A DNA stretch of 64,000 bases. It comes from Candidatus Dormiibacterota bacterium. Lineage in GTDB: Bacteria; Chloroflexota; Dormibacteria; Dormibacterales; Dormibacteraceae. Numbering within the stretch: position 1 is the first letter of the stretch; each line of letters starts with the position of its first letter. This document shows, piece after piece, positions 9,025 to 17,428 of the stretch. Position numbers and translations under genes: made by a program. A model generated the notes under the pieces. The model had not been told where the DNA came from, searched no databases, and saw only the letters and a list, made by a program, of their open reading frames with translations. The DNA lies in assembly GCA_003169845.1 (NCBI GenBank), contig PNAG01000010.1:114326-178325 (forward strand), in the 5' to 3' direction.

Positions 9025-10103
9025 GCGTCGACCGAGGCTTTCTCTTCCCTCGCGATGAGGACGGGGTCGTCGCGGAGGGCAAGCCGCACGCGCGTGCCTG
9101 CAGGATGTCCGGCTGCCGCGGATGTCGGCATCTGCGCGAGCACGGTGACGCCACCGCCGAGGTCGACCGTGACGCGGCTCGTGGCGCCGAGGAACGCCAC
9201 TGCGATCACAGTGCCCACCAGCGGCCCGTCGGCCAGGTTGCCGTCGGTCGCGAGCGAGACGGCCTCGGGTCGCACTAGAGCGATGGCGGGACCCTGCGGC
9301 TCGTTGGGCTGGACCAGCGGCAGCTGCGTGCCTCTGACCTCGACCATCCCCGACTTGACCTCGCCGGAGAGGCGGTTCGTAAGCCCGACGAACTCAGCCA
9401 CAAACGGAGTGGCGGGGCGCGTGTAAACCAGAGTCGGCGGGCCAAGCTGCTCGAGATGCCCCGCGTTCATGACACCGACGCGGTCCGCGATCGCCAGCGC
9501 CTCCTCCTGGTCGTGCGTCACGAACAGAGTCGTGATGCCGACCTCGAGTTGGACCCGCCGGATCTCATCGCGCAGGCGCGAGCGCACTTTCGCGTCGAGC
9601 GCCGAGAGCGGCTCGTCCAGGAGCAGTACCTTGGGTCGGATCGCGAGCGCTCGGGCCAGCGCCACACGCTGCTGCTGGCCTCCGGAAAGCTGCGTGGCGT
9701 ACCGATTCGCGTAAGGCGCCAGGCCGACCAGGTCGAGCACCTCGAGCGCACGGCGCTTGCGCTCGGCAGCGCCGACCTTGCGCATCTGCAGCCCGAACGC
9801 CACGTTCTCCCAGGCGACCATGTGAGGGAACAGCGAGTACGCCTGGAACACCATGCCGACGTCCCGCTTGTTCGCCGGCACCGTCGTCACGTCGGCCCCC
9901 CCGATGACAACGCGACCCCCGTCCGCCTGCTCCAGGCCGGCGAGCAGGCGCAGCGCCGTCGTCTTGCCGCAACCCGAAGGCCCGAGCAGCGCGACGAGCT
10001 CGCCCGGAGCGATGGTGAGGGACAGGTCGTTCAGTGCCGTCACCGGGCCGTACCGCCGCTGCAGGTTCTCGAGGCGTACCTCCACTCCGGCTCGCTCAGC
10101 CAT
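9021..10103 (-). CDS. ABC transporter ATP-binding protein, PotA-like
   Basis: 360 residues. Walker A is GPSGCGKTTAL near residue 39, the Q-loop VFQAYSLFPH near 85, the signature LSGGQQQRVALARAL near 138, Walker B VLLLDEPLSALD near 158 and the H-loop TLFVTHDQEEAL near 195. A TOBE-like C-terminal domain follows (VALVRPEAVSLATD). It powers the importer formed with the two permeases upstream in the operon. Its start overlaps the stop of the second permease by one base, and its stop overlaps the metallophosphatase start. Family members carry polyamines, phosphonates, iron or thiamine, so the substrate cannot be read from this gene. Confidence 0.93.
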   Translation of the reverse strand: MAERAGVEVRLENLQRRYGPVTALNDLSLTIAPGELVALLGPSGCGKTTALRLLAGLEQADGGRVVIGGADVTTVPANKRDVGMVFQAYSLFPHMVAWENVAFGLQMRKVGAAERKRRALEVLDLVGLAPYANRYATQLSGGQQQRVALARALAIRPKVLLLDEPLSALDAKVRSRLRDEIRRVQLEVGITTLFVTHDQEEALAIADRVGVMNAGHLEQLGPPTLVYTRPATPFVAEFVGLTNRLSGEVKSGMVEVRGTQLPLVQPNEPQGPAIALVRPEAVSLATDGNLADGPLVGTVIAVAFLGATSRVTVDLGGGVTVLAQMPTSAAAGHPAGTRVRLALRDDPVLIAREEKASVDA

Positions 10104-10948
10104 CAGCCGCGCTCAGTACGCATGACTTGCTTGAGGTCGTCCAGGCGCAGCCGCCCGCGCCCGCGGTTGAAAAGCGACAGCAGCACCAAAAGCACGAAAG
10201 CGAACAGCAATGAGGCGGCGGAGACTGCGATCGATACGCCTGCGTTGGCGCGTCCCAACAACGCGATCTCCACCTGCAGGTTGTTGTAGAGAAGGTTTTG
10301 GGCGATGGTGTACTCCCCGAGCACAAGCGCGACCGAGAGGAAACACGCGTTGAGGATCGCGCTCGAGATGTTGGGCACGATCACCTGCACCATCACCGTG
10401 AACCAGCTGGCGCCCAGGCTCCGGGCGGCCTCGGAGAGGGTCTTGACGTCAATCGCCGAGAGTCCCGCGTCGAGGGCGCGGTAGCAGTAGGGCAGGACCA
10501 GGACCACATAGGCGAATGCCAGCGTGAGGATGGAATCGCTGAAGTTGATTCCCATCCACTGGTACATCGGGACAAGACCGACGACGAGCACGATGGCTGG
10601 AATCGTAAGTGGTAGAAGGCAGATGAACTCGATGATCCGGTTGAGCCTGCGAAGCCGAAGCCTGACCCACACCATGGTCGGAACGAGCAACACGAGCATC
10701 GCGAAAGACGTGATCGCCGCCAGCTCCACGGACGCGACGATGGCGGCGATCAGGTCCGGATAGGTCGCGATTGACTTCCAGGCGTCGAGGCTCCGCGGAT
10801 CGGTTAACAGCCTTCCTCGGGTCGTGAACTCGAACATGGCGAAAAGAGGAACGAGGAAGAAGAGGCCGGCGACGACGAATATGACGGCTCGAAAAACCTG
10901 CAGCTTCTGCCGGCGAGTGCGCTGGAAGCTTTGGGTCACTGCAGCCAC
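10103..10948 (-). CDS. ABC transporter permease, PotC-like
   Basis: 281 residues with about six membrane segments, starting FRAVIFVVAGLFFLVPLFAMF near residue 18. The EAA coupling loop reads EAARSLGASWFTVMVQVIVP near residue 185. It is the second membrane subunit of the importer encoded at 9021-12995. Its start overlaps the end of the first permease gene by 13 bases, and its stop overlaps the ATPase start, so all are cotranscribed. Confidence 0.9.
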   Translation of the reverse strand: MAAVTQSFQRTRRQKLQVFRAVIFVVAGLFFLVPLFAMFEFTTRGRLLTDPRSLDAWKSIATYPDLIAAIVASVELAAITSFAMLVLLVPTMVWVRLRLRRLNRIIEFICLLPLTIPAIVLVVGLVPMYQWMGINFSDSILTLAFAYVVLVLPYCYRALDAGLSAIDVKTLSEAARSLGASWFTVMVQVIVPNISSAILNACFLSVALVLGEYTIAQNLLYNNLQVEIALLGRANAGVSIAVSAASLLFAFVLLVLLSLFNRGRGRLRLDDLKQVMRTERG

Positions 10949-11790
10949 TTGGAGGTCCTCCGCTGCAGCAGCGAGTAGAGCACCGTGACCATGACCACGA
11001 TCACGATCATCGTCACCGCCATAGCCTTGGCGAAGCCGGGCTCATGAAGGCCGACCTCACTGCTGAGGGCGTTGGCGATCTGCTGCGGCAGGATGATGCC
11101 GCCCTGGTTGATCAGCGCGTTTGCCGTCGCATACGCGGAGAAGGAATTGGCGAACAGAAGCAGCGTGCAGCCCAGGAACGCCGGCGCGAGCAGCGGTCCG
11201 GCCACGTACCGCCAGTAGTGCCAGGTGGTCCCACCAAGGCTCTCGGCAGCCTCGCGCCACTGTGGTTTGATGCCATCGACCGCCGGCAGGAAAACCAGGA
11301 CCATGAGCGGGATCTGGAAGTAGAGGTAGACAAGCTCCAGCCCGCGTATGTCATAGATCCAGAAGCCGCCGGCATAGACGTTGATGCCGTACTGCTTGGC
11401 CAGGATGGTGACGAGGCCCGCGGGGCCGATCGAAGCCAGGAAGGCAAAGGCCAGCGTCACACCGCCGAACTGGGCGAGGACGCCCGCCGCTGAGACGACG
11501 ACGCGCCGAAGGAGGCCTTGCGGGTTGCCGGTGGCAATCGCATAGGCGAGGAGCGCACCGAACGAGGCACCCACGATCGCCGTGAGCGCAGACAGCAAGA
11601 TGCTGTTGACCGTCGCGCTGATGACATACGGCCGAGAAAGATCCTGGAAGTTGGATAGGGTGGCCGAGCCATCGCCCTTGAGGAACGCACCCGCGGTGAT
11701 GATGGAGGTCGGCAGGAGCAAGAACACCGCCACGTACACAAGGAACGGGACCGCCCCGATCCAGTTGAGCGAGAGGCGCCGGCCGCCCAT
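10936..11790 (-). CDS. ABC transporter permease, PotB-like
   Basis: 284 residues with six predicted membrane helices, the first being WIGAVPFLVYVAVFLLLP. The EAA loop is REAAESLGGTTWHYWRYVAGP near residue 184. It pairs with the following permease. The ATG at 11790 lies in the loop of a 14-bp perfect hairpin (11775-11808), and there is no usable Shine-Dalgarno sequence. Expression relative to the binding protein gene just upstream is therefore probably damped. The residues MGGRRL are encoded inside the hairpin. Confidence 0.9.
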   Translation of the reverse strand: MGGRRLSLNWIGAVPFLVYVAVFLLLPTSIITAGAFLKGDGSATLSNFQDLSRPYVISATVNSILLSALTAIVGASFGALLAYAIATGNPQGLLRRVVVSAAGVLAQFGGVTLAFAFLASIGPAGLVTILAKQYGINVYAGGFWIYDIRGLELVYLYFQIPLMVLVFLPAVDGIKPQWREAAESLGGTTWHYWRYVAGPLLAPAFLGCTLLLFANSFSAYATANALINQGGIILPQQIANALSSEVGLHEPGFAKAMAVTMIVIVVMVTVLYSLLQRRTSKWLQ

Positions 11791-11808
11791 CTTTGGGCGG
11801 CCGGCGCC
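11775..11808 (-). promoter_or_regulatory. 14-bp perfect hairpin enclosing the permease start codon
   Basis: GGCGCCGGCCGCCC at 11775-11788 is the exact inverse of GGGCGGCCGGCGCC at 11795-11808, with a six-base loop. In the minus-strand transcript the loop is AAAGAU and the AUG of the permease straddles loop and stem. It sits between the binding-protein gene and the permease genes. A stable stem here can protect the upstream mRNA and reduce permease translation. Confidence 0.65.
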
Positions 11809-11873
11809 GGTTATAGCCGGACTATCGCGCAGAGCGGCGTTCAGGTTCGGCCTCTATTGAATTCCGGCAGCTG

Positions 11874-12995
11874 TCAAGAAATAGCGGCTGCCCAGTGGCT
11901 GCCGAGGTAGGCGCTTGCAGTTGTGGCCTGGGCGGCGCTGAGGAAGACCGGCGTGCCGCTCACGGGCGGCAGCGCTGCCGCGGCCGTCTTGTCGACGGTG
12001 CCCGTAGTGATCATGGCCTGCATGCGCACGGGGCGCGCGAGGCCTTTGAGCCACAGGTTCTGGCCCTCGTCGGAGTAGAGGTACTCCTCCCACAGGCGCG
12101 CGGCGGCCGGGTGAGGAGCGGTCTTGCTGATGGCCTGGGCGTAGTAGCCGCCCAGGATGGCGTTGTTCGGGACGAAGACCTTCCACGTTGGGACGTCCGT
12201 GCCGTGGGCAGCGGACAGGTAGTCCCAGTCGAAGACCACCGGCGTGGTCCCGTTCTTGACGGTGGCGGTCGTTGCCTGTACGGGCACGAAGTTGCCCTTG
12301 CCCTTCAGCTGGTGGAAGAAGTCGACGCCCTTGCTGATGTCGTCCAGCGAGCCACCGTTGGCCAGCGACGCCATCATCACGCCGTTCAGCGCCGCGTTGG
12401 CCTTGGTCGGGTCGCCGTTCAAGGCCACCTTGCCGCTGAAGCCAGAGCCGAGCAGATCTGACAGCGAAGTGATCGCCGGCACCTTGCTCGAGTCATATCC
12501 GATCGACATGTAGCCGCCGTAGTCCTGGAACCAGAGGCCGGTCGGTTCCTTCTGGCTGGCGAGGATGTCGTTCCAGGTCGCGACCTTGTAGGGAGCGAAC
12601 AGGCTGGTGTTGGCCAGCGCTACGGCCATGCCCACGTCGACCACGTCCGGGGCGCGGTTGCTCGCGCCGAGCTGCTGGACCGCGTTCACCTCGTCCTGGC
12701 TGCTGCCGTTGGGGTTGTCCGAGGTGACCTTGATGCTCGGGTACTTAGCCTGGAAGCCGGTGATGATCGCCCCATAGTTGGCCCAGTCGGGAGGCAGCGC
12801 GATGACGTTGAGCTTACCCTCCGCGTTGGCCGCGGCTTCGAGACCCGCCAATCCGCCGCAGTCCGAGGCGGACGTCGCCGTCTTGGCACTCGAGCAAGCG
12901 GCGGTTCCGCCGCCTGACGAGCTGCCACACGCAGCCACAAGCAGGAACGCCGCCACGGCCAGGCCGAGTTGGCGAACAGGACTACTCCACTTCAT
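11874..12995 (-). CDS. ABC transporter substrate-binding lipoprotein
   Basis: 373 residues. The N-terminus is a lipoprotein signal, hydrophobic LGLAVAAFLLVAAC with Cys near residue 23, followed by a Ser/Gly-rich linker. The mature part has the PotD/Fbp-like layout: a first lobe KLNVIALPPDWANYG, then GLWFQDYGGYMSIGYDSSKV, and the C-terminal ARLWEEYLYSDEGQNLWLKG. It captures the substrate outside the membrane for the permeases downstream. The gene has an AAGGAAG ribosome site and a promoter at 13058-13086. Because the importer sits among methyl-transfer genes, a methylated amine or its phosphoester is a reasonable but unproven ligand. Confidence 0.88.
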   Translation of the reverse strand: MKWSSPVRQLGLAVAAFLLVAACGSSSGGGTAACSSAKTATSASDCGGLAGLEAAANAEGKLNVIALPPDWANYGAIITGFQAKYPSIKVTSDNPNGSSQDEVNAVQQLGASNRAPDVVDVGMAVALANTSLFAPYKVATWNDILASQKEPTGLWFQDYGGYMSIGYDSSKVPAITSLSDLLGSGFSGKVALNGDPTKANAALNGVMMASLANGGSLDDISKGVDFFHQLKGKGNFVPVQATTATVKNGTTPVVFDWDYLSAAHGTDVPTWKVFVPNNAILGGYYAQAISKTAPHPAAARLWEEYLYSDEGQNLWLKGLARPVRMQAMITTGTVDKTAAAALPPVSGTPVFLSAAQATTASAYLGSHWAAAIS

Positions 12996-13020
12996 GCTTC
13001 CTTCCCCTTTTACGACACGG

Positions 13021-13038
13021 GCCTGCCCCGAGGCAGGC
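13021..13038 (-). promoter_or_regulatory. Leader hairpin before the binding-protein gene
   Basis: GCCTGCC at 13021-13027 pairs with GGCAGGC at 13032-13038 around the tetraloop CCGA. It is 26 bases upstream of the binding-protein ATG, inside the predicted 5' leader. It has no T-run, so it is more likely an mRNA-stability or leader structure than a terminator for the IclR gene. Confidence 0.4.
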
Positions 13039-13057
13039 GAACCAAGATGCAGGGGAA

Positions 13058-13086
13058 ATATTGCTCCGGACCCGCCTACGTTGCAA
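13058..13086 (-). promoter_or_regulatory. Promoter of the ABC importer operon
   Basis: On the minus strand a -35 TTGCAA (13086-13081) and a -10 CAATAT (13063-13058) are separated by 17 bases. The predicted start near 13051 gives a leader of about 55 bases ahead of the binding-protein ATG. The site lies between the end of the IclR gene and the importer, so the importer need not depend on read-through. Confidence 0.5.
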
Positions 13087-13117
13087 GGATGGAGAGCGCT
13101 GCTCCAGTTGATTTCGG

Positions 13118-13915
13118 TTAGCCGGCCGTTAATGCGCTTCTGCTAGCGCGGTACCCGAGCCGGCGCGACAGGTCCGCGGCCGCGTCGAGCGTGAGCCGAA
13201 CCAGCTCCGGACGCCCCTCGGCGCGAAGGCGGTGCGAGGGCCCCGAGACGTCCAGTGCAGCCACGACGTCGCCGCCCGAGTCGAACACCGGTGCGGCGAT
13301 CGCGTCCAGCCCGATCTCGAGCTCCTCGTAGGTTCGGGCGAACCCGTCCTTCAGGGCCTCGCCCAGCTGCGCTTCGAGCTCAGTCCCAGCGGTGATCGTG
13401 TGCGTGGTCGAGCTTTCCAGCGGGCGTGCGAGCAGGCGCTCGCGAACTGCCTGCGGCCCAAACGCAAGGATCACCTTGCCGCTCGCGGTGCAATGGACCG
13501 GCGTGCGGCGTCCAAGCCAGTTGACGGTGACCACCGAGATCGAGGCGGTCGCCTGCTCGATGGGCACGATCTCGTGCCCGACCAGAACGTCCAGCGTGAC
13601 CGTCTCGCCCAGCGCCGCGGCCAGGCCCTCGCACACGGGGCGGGCCACGGTGCGGAGATCGGACTCGCCGCTCACCACGCTCGCCAGCTGAGACAGACGG
13701 CGCCCAAGGCGGTACTTGGCGCTCCTCGGGTCGCGCTCGACGAGCGCGTGGCGCTCCAGCGTCCCGAGCAGGCGCAGGGCGGTCGACCGGTGCACCTGGA
13801 GCTCCCTGGCGATCTCAGCCCCGGTGCGCCAGCTGCCGGCCGCCAGCACGTCGAGAATCGTGATCGCCCGCTCCACGGACCGTACGCCGGCTCCACGCGG
13901 CGCTTCGTTGCTCAC
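13118..13915 (-). CDS. IclR family transcriptional regulator
   Basis: 265 residues. The N-terminal winged helix reads AITILDVLAAG, then TGAEIARELQVHRSTALRLLGTL as recognition helix, near residues 15-55. The rest is the IclR ligand-binding domain with VHCTASGKVILAF near residue 140 and AIAAPVFDSGGDVVAALDVSG near 212. It is divergent from the corrinoid operon, with a 92-base gap holding palindromes, and lies directly upstream of the importer operon. It is therefore the likely regulator of both. IclR proteins usually sense small organic acids or substrates of the pathway they control. Confidence 0.93.
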   Translation of the reverse strand: MSNEAPRGAGVRSVERAITILDVLAAGSWRTGAEIARELQVHRSTALRLLGTLERHALVERDPRSAKYRLGRRLSQLASVVSGESDLRTVARPVCEGLAAALGETVTLDVLVGHEIVPIEQATASISVVTVNWLGRRTPVHCTASGKVILAFGPQAVRERLLARPLESSTTHTITAGTELEAQLGEALKDGFARTYEELEIGLDAIAAPVFDSGGDVVAALDVSGPSHRLRAEGRPELVRLTLDAAADLSRRLGYRASRSALTAG

Positions 13916-13930
13916 AGCGCAACATTACTC

Positions 13931-13996
13931 TTGCCACCCTCGATCGAGGCGGGTAAACTGTTGGACTCTGAGCATCTGTTGAGCATTGCGCAACAG
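13931..13996 (+). promoter_or_regulatory. Corrinoid-operon promoter with two candidate IclR operators
   Basis: A -35 TTGCCA (13931-13936) and -10 TAAACT (13954-13959) are spaced by 17 bases. The spacer contains the perfect 12-bp palindrome CCTCGATCGAGG (13938-13949). Just downstream of the predicted start, CTGTTG (13976-13981) and CAACAG (13991-13996) form an inverted repeat with a 9-base gap that runs into the ribosome site. The octamer GCGCAACA occurs at 13917-13924 and again at 13988-13995. One or both inverted repeats are candidate operators for the divergent IclR protein. Confidence 0.6.
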
Positions 13997-14007
13997 GAAG
14001 GAGCGGC

Positions 14008-14730
14008 ATGAGCCGAGAAGAAGAGATCCGGGCCGGACTGTTCGAACACACGCTCAATGGACACGCGCCTGAGGTGAAGGCCCTGACGGAAGAGGGTCTG
14101 AAGCTCGGCATGAACCCTATGGACATCCTGTTCAAAGCTCTCATCCCCTCACTTGAGGAGGTCGGCCGTCGGTTTGAGAAGGGCGACTTCTTCGTCCCCG
14201 AGATGCTGATCGCAGCCCGTGCGATGCAGGGCGCATTGGTCATCCTGCGGCCCCTGATCGCGGAAACCGGCGCCCAGCCGGTGGGACGCTACGTCATCGG
14301 AACTGTCAAGGGCGACATCCACGACATCGGCAAGAACCTCTGCGTGATCATGCTCGAGGGGGCTGGATTCGAGGTCTTCGACCTGGGCGTGAACACCCCG
14401 CCCGAGAAGTTCGTCGCGGCGGTTGAGGAGCACAAGCCGGACGTCGTCGGCTTCTCGGCCTTTCTGACCACCACGATGCCCATGTTCAAGGTCAACATCG
14501 ACGCCATCACCAAGGCTGGGCTGCGGGACAAGGTTCACATTGCGGTCGGCGGAGCGCCGGTGACCGAGGAGTACGCCAAGCACGTGGGTGCCGACAGCTA
14601 CGCGCCCGACGCGTCGATGGCGACCCGGATGGCCAAGGCGCTCGTAGGCGATCGCAGCGGGACTTCGCAGGGCGCGCAAGCGCTGGAGCAGGCCGTCAAG
14701 CTGATCGACGAGACGCTGAAGAAAGGCTAG
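14008..14730 (+). CDS. Methyltransferase corrinoid (B12-binding) protein
   Basis: 240 residues. The N-terminal helical cap (about residues 1-85) precedes a Rossmann-like cobalamin domain. The cobalt ligand motif is GDIHDIGKN with H105, followed by VGFSAFLTTTMPMF and the GGAPVTEEYAKHVGAD segment that contacts the nucleotide tail. It shuttles the methyl group between the MttB-family enzyme (18988-20436) and the methyltransferase in the next gene. A good AAGGAG site precedes the ATG. It is the first of five tightly spaced genes. The homologous subunits are MtgC/MttC in known systems. Confidence 0.95.
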   Translation: MSREEEIRAGLFEHTLNGHAPEVKALTEEGLKLGMNPMDILFKALIPSLEEVGRRFEKGDFFVPEMLIAARAMQGALVILRPLIAETGAQPVGRYVIGTVKGDIHDIGKNLCVIMLEGAGFEVFDLGVNTPPEKFVAAVEEHKPDVVGFSAFLTTTMPMFKVNIDAITKAGLRDKVHIAVGGAPVTEEYAKHVGADSYAPDASMATRMAKALVGDRSGTSQGAQALEQAVKLIDETLKKG

Positions 14731-14732
14731 GC

Positions 14733-15605
14733 GTGGAAACTCGGCTCAGCTCGCAAGGTCGCGAGGTAGTGGTCTCCGGCGACCGCCCCTTCGTGATCAT
14801 CGGCGAGCGCATCAATCCCACCGGCCGCAAGGTCCTCGCCGCCGAGATGAAAGAAGGCAAGATGGACCGCGTCCGCGCGGACGCGATCGCGCAGGCCGCC
14901 GCCGGCGCGCACATGCTCGACGTCAACGCGGGCATCCCCGCGCTCGACGAGGCTGCGCTCCTGGTCGCGGCGATCAAGGCCGTGACCGAGGTCACCGACC
15001 TGCCGATCTGCATCGACTCCTCGATCATCGAAGCCCTTGAAGCAGGGTTGTCGGCCTACGAGGGCAAGGCGCTGGTCAACTCTGTGACCGCCGAAGAAGA
15101 GCGCATGGAGCGCATCTTCCCGCTGGTCAAGAAGCACGGCGCGGCCGTAATCGGCATGGCCAACGACGAGACCGGCATCTCGATGGTTCCCGAGGAGCGC
15201 CTGGCGCTGGCACGCCGGATCATCGAGCGCGCCGCGGACTACGGCATCCCACAAGAGGACGTGATCATCGACCCGATCGCCATGACCGTCGCCGCGGATC
15301 CGACCTGCGGCGTGATCACCCTCGAGACGATGCGCCTGATCCGCGACACGCTCGGCAACAACATGACCTGCGGAGCCTCCAACGTGTCGTTCGGGCTCCC
15401 GGACCGCCCCACGGTGAACGCCGCCTTCCTTCCGCTGGCGATGAACGCCGGGCTCACGTGCGCGATCACCAACCCGATGGTGCGGGAGGTCCGGCGCGCC
15501 GTGCTGGCCGGCGATCTGCTGCTCGGCCATGACGAGTACGCAATGCGCTGGATCGCCAGCTATCGCGCGGAGGTTGCGGCAGCAGCAAAGTCGGCGGCGG
15601 AATGA
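14733..15605 (+). CDS. Methyltetrahydrofolate:corrinoid methyltransferase (pterin-binding, MtgA/AcsE-like)
   Basis: 290 residues from a GTG two bases after the previous stop. It is a DHPS-fold TIM barrel: FVIIGERINPTGRKVL near residues 20-35, MLDVNAGIP near 62, ICIDSS near 91, LVNSVTAEEER near 109 and CGASNVSFGLPDRP near 212. These are pterin-binding motifs of MeTr and MtgA. It moves the methyl group from the methylated corrinoid protein to THF in demethylation, the reverse being used in acetogens. Its stop overlaps the start of the activator gene (ATGA). Confidence 0.94.
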   Translation: METRLSSQGREVVVSGDRPFVIIGERINPTGRKVLAAEMKEGKMDRVRADAIAQAAAGAHMLDVNAGIPALDEAALLVAAIKAVTEVTDLPICIDSSIIEALEAGLSAYEGKALVNSVTAEEERMERIFPLVKKHGAAVIGMANDETGISMVPEERLALARRIIERAADYGIPQEDVIIDPIAMTVAADPTCGVITLETMRLIRDTLGNNMTCGASNVSFGLPDRPTVNAAFLPLAMNAGLTCAITNPMVREVRRAVLAGDLLLGHDEYAMRWIASYRAEVAAAAKSAAE

Positions 15606-17428
15606 TCCAGCGCAAGCTCGAGGTCCGCTACCTGCCGTTCGACCGGACGACGCGCGTCCCGCCCGGCACCACGTTGTTCAGCGCCGCGCACTGGATCGGA
15701 CTACCCATCGATTCGACCTGCGGAGGCCGCGGCACATGCGGCAAGTGCAAGGTCCGCGTGACAGAGGGCCGCGCCGACGCCGAAACCGCTGATCACCGTT
15801 TGCTGCGACCGGCTGAGATCGACGAAGGCTGGCGCCTCTCGTGCCAGGCCCGCATCTACGAGGACATTACCTGCGAGGTGCCGCAGCTGCTCCGCGTGCC
15901 TAAGGCCGCCACGATGGGCCTTGGGCGGCTGGTCATCCTCGACCCCAACGTGCGCAAGGTCTACCTCGAGCTGGCCGAACCAACGCTGGAGGACCAGCGC
16001 AGCGACGCGCTCCGGTTGAAAGAGGCCCTGACCGAGGAAGGCCACGACATGGTGGCCGGCGTCCCGGTGCTGCGCACGTTGCCCTCGGTGCTTCGCGAAT
16101 CAGGCTTCCGCGTCACCGCGGTCCTGGCGGGCGAGCATCTGGTCGCGATCGAGCCGGGCGACACGACGGGTGACTGCTTCGGAGTCGCGTTCGACGTCGG
16201 CACGACCACGCTCGTCGGCACATTGATGAACCTGCGCACCGGGATGGCGGCCTCGGTCCTGTCGACGCTCAACGGGCAGGCCCCATTCGGTGCGGACGTG
16301 ATCTCCCGGATCAGCCACGGCATGAACGGGCCCGATTCGATTCGCGAGCTGCAAAACGCTGTGGTCTCGACCATGAACGGCATCCTCGCCAGCCTCTACC
16401 GCGAGACGGGCGTGTCACCGGAAAGGACGTACGAAGCCGTGGCCGTCGGCAACGCCACGATGCTGCACCTGCTGTTCGGCATCGACCCAAGTCCTCTCGC
16501 GGTGATGCCGTTCACACCTGCGTTCATGGAACCGCTCAGCGTCCTGGCAAGCGACGTCGGCCTGGAGATCCATCCCCGCGGCTACATCCAGACCCTGCCG
16601 GCGCTGGGGGCATACGTCGGGGCCGACATCGTCGCCGGGGTGCTCGCGACCGGGATCGTGCGCGAGGACAAGATGCGTGTCTTCGTCGACGTCGGCACGA
16701 ACGGCGAGATCGTGCTCGGCAATGCCCAACGCGCGCTCGCGACCGCCGCGCCGGCCGGCCCGGCATTCGAGGGCAGCCAGATCCGCTGCGGGATGCGCGC
16801 GACGGACGGTGCGATCGAAGGGGTGCAGCTCGGTGACACGGTCGAGCTCCAGGTCATCGGTGGCGACGTGCCGCCGGAGGGCATCTGTGGGTCGGGCCTG
16901 GTCGACGCGGTGGCGCAGCTACTCCTCGCCGGCCTCATCGACTACTCGGGCCGCATGAAGACCGCGGACGATGTGCCGGGTCATCCTCTGCGTGACCGCC
17001 TGATCGACGTGGACGGGATCCGGGCCTTCCTGCTCGCCGACGGCGTGTATCTCACGCAGAAGGACATCCGCGAGCTGCAATTTGCGAAGGGATCAATCGC
17101 GACGGGGATCAAGGTGCTGATGGACATCCTCGGAATCGAGACCAAGGACCTCGACGAAGTGCTGCTGGGCGGTTCGTTCGGCTCTTATCTGAACCCGGAG
17201 AGCGCCAAGATCATCGGGCTGGTGCCGCCTGTGGACGTCGACCGGATCATCGCGGTGGGCAACTCGGCGGGGGAGGGCGCGAAGATCGCGCTCCTCTCAT
17301 ATCGCGAACGGCAGGTTGCGTTCGAGCTGCCGGGTCGTATCGAGTACGTGGAGCTGTCGGGGCGGACGGACTTCAACGATGCATTCGTCTCGGTGCTGGG
17401 GTTTCCGCATTTGGAGTTGGTTGGATGA
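15602..17428 (+). CDS. Corrinoid activation protein, RACo/RamA-like (2Fe-2S + ASKHA, DUF4445)
   Basis: 608 residues. The N-terminal ferredoxin domain has C40, C46, C49 and C81 (STCGGRGTCGKC, then LSCQ), a plant-type 2Fe-2S set. A linker leads into an ASKHA ATPase-like domain with FDVGTTTLVGTL near residue 198, VDVGTNGEIVLGN near 363 and LGGSFGSYLNPESA near 525. Known relatives use ATP to drive reduction of Co(II) to Co(I) when the corrinoid has been accidentally oxidised. ATGA overlaps on both sides show tight coupling in the operon. Confidence 0.94.
   Translation: MIQRKLEVRYLPFDRTTRVPPGTTLFSAAHWIGLPIDSTCGGRGTCGKCKVRVTEGRADAETADHRLLRPAEIDEGWRLSCQARIYEDITCEVPQLLRVPKAATMGLGRLVILDPNVRKVYLELAEPTLEDQRSDALRLKEALTEEGHDMVAGVPVLRTLPSVLRESGFRVTAVLAGEHLVAIEPGDTTGDCFGVAFDVGTTTLVGTLMNLRTGMAASVLSTLNGQAPFGADVISRISHGMNGPDSIRELQNAVVSTMNGILASLYRETGVSPERTYEAVAVGNATMLHLLFGIDPSPLAVMPFTPAFMEPLSVLASDVGLEIHPRGYIQTLPALGAYVGADIVAGVLATGIVREDKMRVFVDVGTNGEIVLGNAQRALATAAPAGPAFEGSQIRCGMRATDGAIEGVQLGDTVELQVIGGDVPPEGICGSGLVDAVAQLLLAGLIDYSGRMKTADDVPGHPLRDRLIDVDGIRAFLLADGVYLTQKDIRELQFAKGSIATGIKVLMDILGIETKDLDEVLLGGSFGSYLNPESAKIIGLVPPVDVDRIIAVGNSAGEGAKIALLSYRERQVAFELPGRIEYVELSGRTDFNDAFVSVLGFPHLELVG

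Noticed and set aside
7705..9426. 573-codon plus-strand open frame
   Set aside because: It lies opposite the metallophosphatase and ABC ATPase genes, has Arg/His-rich shadow composition and no family motif.
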